Shown here in pieces: positions 61,601 to 64,000 of a DNA stretch of 64,000 nucleotides. A program made the position numbers and the translations under genes. The stretch's first letter is position 1. The number at the start of each line of letters is the position of its first letter. The notes beneath the pieces were generated by a model, which was given only the letters and a program-made list of their open reading frames with translations, made no database searches and had not been told where the DNA came from. Source of the DNA: Bacteroidales bacterium (GTDB lineage Bacteria; Bacteroidota; Bacteroidia; Bacteroidales; ML635J-15); contig JAFZRE010000026.1 in assembly GCA_017620015.1 (NCBI GenBank), positions 1 to 64,000 of the forward strand. Reading direction: 5' to 3'.

Positions 61601-61903
61601 AATTTTTGTGACAAGGTAATTGTAGACTATTACACAGAAAATGACTTCAAAATTTTAACAATTACACATATAGACTCTAAACCAACCAAGAAATCAGATG
61701 ATAAGGATTACTTGGGTGGAAATGGTACCACGATTAAGACGGCTTTATTTGGATTATGCAACTATGAAGTACAAGCAGAGTTTCCAGATGGAGCATATAG
61801 GAAAATTATTTTATCTGACAATTACGAGGATTTTAAGAAGGGACGGTATCTTATTGACAAAGACTCTATCGATGGCTACAAGCATATTATGAAATTTTAT
61901 TAA
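58667..61903 (+). CDS. Retron-type reverse transcriptase fused to a histidine-kinase-like region
   Basis: 1078 residues. The reverse transcriptase (about 50-350) has YRIIDAPCKGLKLIQQ, region X GAKIH (for NAxxH), YNIDLKDFFPSI (Asp130), LPQGAPTSPTITN (177-189), TRYADDITFSG (YADD 213-216) and the retron-type VTGITVN (264-270). It would copy the RNA just upstream into DNA. Residues about 400-790 match no fold I know and use AGA/AGG for 18 of 20 arginines. The C-terminus resembles a degenerate histidine kinase: an H-box-like LTHDFN (His816), then a HATPase-like block (about 905-1050) with QFYTDVDRLGQAIYQIFSTI, FKILTITHIDS and LGGNGTTIKTALFGL. No maturase or intron features. Probably an anti-phage system. 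Confidence 0.85.
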   Translation: MEDLHIKNGIKTLWQNMSSKNELLSILNKAASILYGDDAKKIEMSHLTYHSYSTNNKKRYISFQIPKKKKGEYRIIDAPCKGLKLIQQCLNVLFHEIYAPNVAAVGFVQNKSIVDGAKIHLQQKFVYNIDLKDFFPSITSGRLFKRLQSKPFCLNEEIASIITDLCCNTNAEGKSVLPQGAPTSPTITNFICERLDQKLTNLAHAYGLKYTRYADDITFSGMANVFAESGKFCKSLRHIIEEEEKFKINTSKTRLLHRGNRQEVTGITVNERLNVSRRYIKQLRTMIHNWETKGYIEAQYIFQKKYNETNIKNPNGIHYIENIICGKLDYLKMIKGEKDRTYIKLKERFDKLLFGNTYSPLNNHIDKIFETLIASRFNEYKDKNASDENENKKEGKNYVNKSINTLVSELDSPMTLEEATETLVEGIDVISVRNGFTSTESRVIVEVSTIKKDTKSPSINLAVLTVPIGETSLIINDEIQEGKLFIDELKSLSDNPEDSNNPNIVKNIMGQNSRIRGVHTLLNSVLNKLSEDPNNFRIDNNGRVWFTEDAQAFIRKELNRISRHLYLSDSATPMLGLTNNNEIVFTVLDDNTFEDVVVPTGIVLGNTNVADAANSIKGAENIFHKNTTKLTEYTTARIVRDLITKVEGNERVVRKNGKGYEAVKWQLRYDRLQKDADISDTSNKTAKEQIDAHNESREAYIRTAVKEGIIIINFNKDSLESNNYLKHKHLNRKNIAKILLNKMGKCFVTEEQVLNIVSQKKYVTEERAIELIRKYGGHNKKEIGKSNVVEYPDPKQTYQFLSFFSQNDGGLKNLTHDFNYGYIDYDVFIAQCKKEFEEIKKRFPNVQESVVRRIEEFAFKESPNWYIRLGNDKKYIRYGWSEPSFVEWYRTNKIHPAKDTHYNAEMIVPFKNSIQVRADNKNLIGLLSSLVTMAFGQNPCCNVEITQNVGEAQFYTDVDRLGQAIYQIFSTIKDYSEQNFCDKVIVDYYTENDFKILTITHIDSKPTKKSDDKDYLGGNGTTIKTALFGLCNYEVQAEFPDGAYRKIILSDNYEDFKKGRYLIDKDSIDGYKHIMKFY

Positions 61904-61912
61904 TAGAATATT

Positions 61913-62530
61913 ATGATTTACATTATTGACGATACAATAACACAAAGAATAAAGAGTATTGAATACTTGTGGAATGATCCATATAAAGATATTTGCAAGA
62001 TTATTGAATATCCTACAGTCGAAATAAACAGGGAGATTGTTACTGAGTTTTCAACCGAAGGTAAGCATTTACTTTGCATTCATCGCTCGGCAAAATATTT
62101 TAACAATGAAATGAAGATTGTGGATAATTCCGACAAACTTCGCAACAATTTATTGATAAAAGTAAAGCAAATGAATATAGGATGTGTTATCTTCGGTCGC
62201 GATATGAGCAATAATAGAGAACAAAAATTCATAGATAAAGACTTGTTTTATAGAAATCTCAAATCGTTTTTAAGTCAATGGATAAACGGAATTATAGAAA
62301 CAGACATATTATATGATGGCTCACTATATAAAATTGCTAGACGCAAAAAGCTACTGGATGAAATAATAACAATAATAAACGTAGAATGTCCGCCATACGA
62401 TAACGATAATTTGAAACTCGCTCTTCAACAATATTTACCTGCACAAAATCCTATTAACATTATTAATACATGGATGACCAAAGGACTATCGAAAAAAGAA
62501 ATAAGACAATATATAAACGACAATTTATAA
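61913..62530 (+). CDS. Receiver-like small protein of the retron operon
   Basis: 205 residues, starting 9 bases after the RT stop. The N-terminus MIYIIDDTITQRIKSIEYL has the acidic pocket of a receiver domain's first strand (IIDD). The later strands LLCIHRSAKY and NIGCVIFGRDMS lack the phospho-acceptor Asp and the Ser/Thr, so the pocket is incomplete. The rest (about 120-205) is helical and ends in a small HTH-like piece (MTKGLSKKEIRQYINDNL). It could be an adaptor that binds the kinase-like C-terminus of the RT or the next protein. The assignment to the receiver fold is tentative. Confidence 0.5.
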   Translation: MIYIIDDTITQRIKSIEYLWNDPYKDICKIIEYPTVEINREIVTEFSTEGKHLLCIHRSAKYFNNEMKIVDNSDKLRNNLLIKVKQMNIGCVIFGRDMSNNREQKFIDKDLFYRNLKSFLSQWINGIIETDILYDGSLYKIARRKKLLDEIITIINVECPPYDNDNLKLALQQYLPAQNPINIINTWMTKGLSKKEIRQYINDNL

Positions 62531-62532
62531 AT

Positions 62533-64000
62533 ATGGAAAATACATTCGTAATATATGACGAAAGTTTTCAAAAACAAACGGAGATTCTTGAAAAAGAATT
62601 ATCAATAGAAAAAATCTCATATCAAGCCCATGAAAACGAAAAAGGATTTCACGATTGGCTTACAAGAGAGTTCAATAATAATGATATACGGAAAATAATT
62701 ATTCCATTATCGCTACAAAACAACGATACAGAAGGGTTCCTTTTGGGTCTTCATATTCGTCTTAACTATGAGCTACCAATTGAAAAGAGAACGATTCCGA
62801 TTATATTTCTCTCTAATATGAGTTATGAGAATATTCTTACTAAGTGTTCTTTTGATGAAGACAATAATCCACAAAATTTATTGTTGACAGATGGCGTTTC
62901 AATATCTTCGACAGACATTGAAGAAATAGTAGAAAAATTAGAGACTACCAATGCGTTAGAAATAAAGGATTATCCTTTGTTCTTGAAAAGATTAAGCATT
63001 AATAGGAAGTCAATTACAGGTGGACATGATATTGCTAATGCATGGGGATGCTATAAACTAGCACAAGTTATTGAAAATAAAGATGACATAGGAAAGCCTT
63101 TCAGGATAAAAGATGTTATACTTGGAAATGAGTTTATTTCTAAACATTTGAAACAACTATATGCAAAATACCTTATTTGTAAAAATAATTCTTACAATAA
63201 CAGCATAGAGCTTCAAAAAAATGCTATTAAGTGTTCGGGAAAGCGTATTCTTTTAATTGATGATAAGGCAGACGAAGGATGGGGAGAATTGATGCAGTAT
63301 ATATTCAAATCAGCGGGAAACGGTTTTTTGTATGTAAATCCTTCTAAATACAAAAACAAAAATAAGGATTGTTTTCTCAATTTTGATGGATTTTATGAAG
63401 AATGTAAGTCTTATATTGGGGAATACTGGGATTTGGTAATAATTGACTTGAGACTTAATCCTAATACAGAAGATATGGAGACCAATAGTATTTTGCCAAC
63501 AGAATTTTCCGGATATAAGTTGATTGAAGATTTTTTGAATAATAATGGCGGGTATCAAATAATGGTCTCTACGGCCTCAAACAAAATTTGGAATGTCAAT
63601 GCTGCATTAAAGATAGGAGCGAAAGGATATTATATAAAGGAATCTCCAGAGTTTAATTATCCGATATCAGAAACTAAAAAGCAATTTGAAAATTTCAAAA
63701 ATGTTATAGAAATATGTTTCGAAAATGCCTATCTTCAAAATGTTTATTCTTCCATTAATGCCATAAAAAAAACACTGCCTGACAATGATTTTGGCGCTTC
63801 AATTGGAAAACAATTTGAACTTGCTTTCTATTTGATTTCAAAAGCAGAAACTAAAGAACAATATGCATTTTCATATGTATCTCTGTACCAAATTATTGAA
63901 ATCATCACGGATTATTATATAACCAAGGAAGAAATCATACAAGAAAACGATGATGATAAAAAACAATACAAATGGAAACTTGATAATGGAGACTATGTCA
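62533..64000 (+). CDS. Double receiver-like protein, runs off the window (partial)
   Basis: At least 489 residues, open to the window end, starting two bases after the previous stop. The N-terminal part (about 1-135) looks like an inactive receiver fold (TFVIYDESFQ, KIIIPLSLQ, IPIIFLSNMS). A linker with SITGGHDIANAWGCYKLA (about 175-195) contains a His in an HPt-like setting. Residues about 235-375 are a receiver with a full pocket: RILLIDD (Asp243, Asp244), DLVIIDLRL (Asp305), MVSTAS (Ser346/Thr347) and YYIKES (Lys369). The final visible part (380-489) is helical. An effector domain, if any, would be beyond the end. It probably receives a signal from the RT-kinase protein. Confidence 0.7.
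   Translation, partial: MENTFVIYDESFQKQTEILEKELSIEKISYQAHENEKGFHDWLTREFNNNDIRKIIIPLSLQNNDTEGFLLGLHIRLNYELPIEKRTIPIIFLSNMSYENILTKCSFDEDNNPQNLLLTDGVSISSTDIEEIVEKLETTNALEIKDYPLFLKRLSINRKSITGGHDIANAWGCYKLAQVIENKDDIGKPFRIKDVILGNEFISKHLKQLYAKYLICKNNSYNNSIELQKNAIKCSGKRILLIDDKADEGWGELMQYIFKSAGNGFLYVNPSKYKNKNKDCFLNFDGFYEECKSYIGEYWDLVIIDLRLNPNTEDMETNSILPTEFSGYKLIEDFLNNNGGYQIMVSTASNKIWNVNAALKIGAKGYYIKESPEFNYPISETKKQFENFKNVIEICFENAYLQNVYSSINAIKKTLPDNDFGASIGKQFELAFYLISKAETKEQYAFSYVSLYQIIEIITDYYITKEEIIQENDDDKKQYKWKLDNGDYV

Noticed and set aside
58436..61903. Diversity-generating retroelement
   Set aside because: The RT has the VTG motif of retrons and a large C-terminal fusion, and no template/variable repeat pair or accessory Avd gene was seen. 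The leucine-rich and T9SS proteins are far away and show no copy of a template sequence.
58345..61903. Group II intron
   Set aside because: No maturase or HNH part in the protein, no domain V-like hairpin after it, and the RNA structure is entirely upstream with a1/a2 pairing.
53295..64000. Prophage
   Set aside because: No capsid, portal, terminase, tail, integrase or lysis gene was found; the cargo fits a defence-type island instead.

Overview
The window reads as a chromosome segment of an uncultured Bacteroidales-type bacterium (phylum Bacteroidota). The evidence is Bacteroidota promoters (TTTG or TTG, about 19-21 bases, then TAnnTTTGC) ahead of many genes, several proteins with type A C-terminal sorting domains of the type IX secretion system (T9SS), an FtsK-LolA gene pair, BspA-type leucine-rich repeats, and many genes without a Shine-Dalgarno sequence. 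No tRNA, rRNA or CRISPR array was seen.

Bases 1-21,200 are mostly housekeeping. They hold the tail of a CHAT-domain protein, a LysE-type exporter, an ftsK-lolA-like-folP operon, a DUF4412-like secreted protein, a membrane glycosyltransferase-like/TPR protein, an SPFH protein and two OmpA-family cell-envelope proteins. The larger OmpA protein has TPR, PD40 and OmpA parts in PorE-like order. Also here are dxs, a GGGtGRT/NifU-like pair with an S23-type gene between them, a cysteine-free thioredoxin-fold protein, two SHOCT miniproteins and a threonine aldolase.

Bases 21,500-42,700 are a surface-protein region. It has four large secreted proteins with T9SS sorting domains: a 1472-residue repeat protein, a 649-residue protein, an M14 carboxypeptidase mosaic of 1853 residues and a 1499-residue leucine-rich repeat protein. 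A fused FAD/Fe-S dehydrogenase lies among them. Short palindromic repeats are scattered through this region. Two sit in frame inside T9SS sorting domains, and two orphan sorting-domain tails lie nearby.

Bases 42,700-53,000 hold an ATP-grasp protein, a translationally coupled pair (PAS histidine kinase, then a propeller/adenylate cyclase/HD-phosphodiesterase-like protein) and a stand-alone EF-G.

Bases 53,260-64,000 are an accessory, defence-island-like region. An AAA-type ATPase gene is bracketed by a 34-base direct repeat. Then come a RhuM-Fic protein, a WYL regulator divergent from a small operon, and a retropepsin-like protease. A nearly identical 21-base palindromic operator precedes both the WYL/small-operon divide and the protease gene. 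The window ends in its most striking feature, a retron-like system. An RNA of about 215 bases with long-range a1/a2 pairing and nested hairpins lies 16 bases upstream of a 1078-residue protein with an N-terminal retron-type reverse transcriptase and a C-terminal degenerate histidine-kinase-like region. Two tightly packed downstream genes look receiver-like; the second has one intact receiver pocket and runs off the window. I know of no described retron with this kinase/receiver architecture, but I could not search for one.
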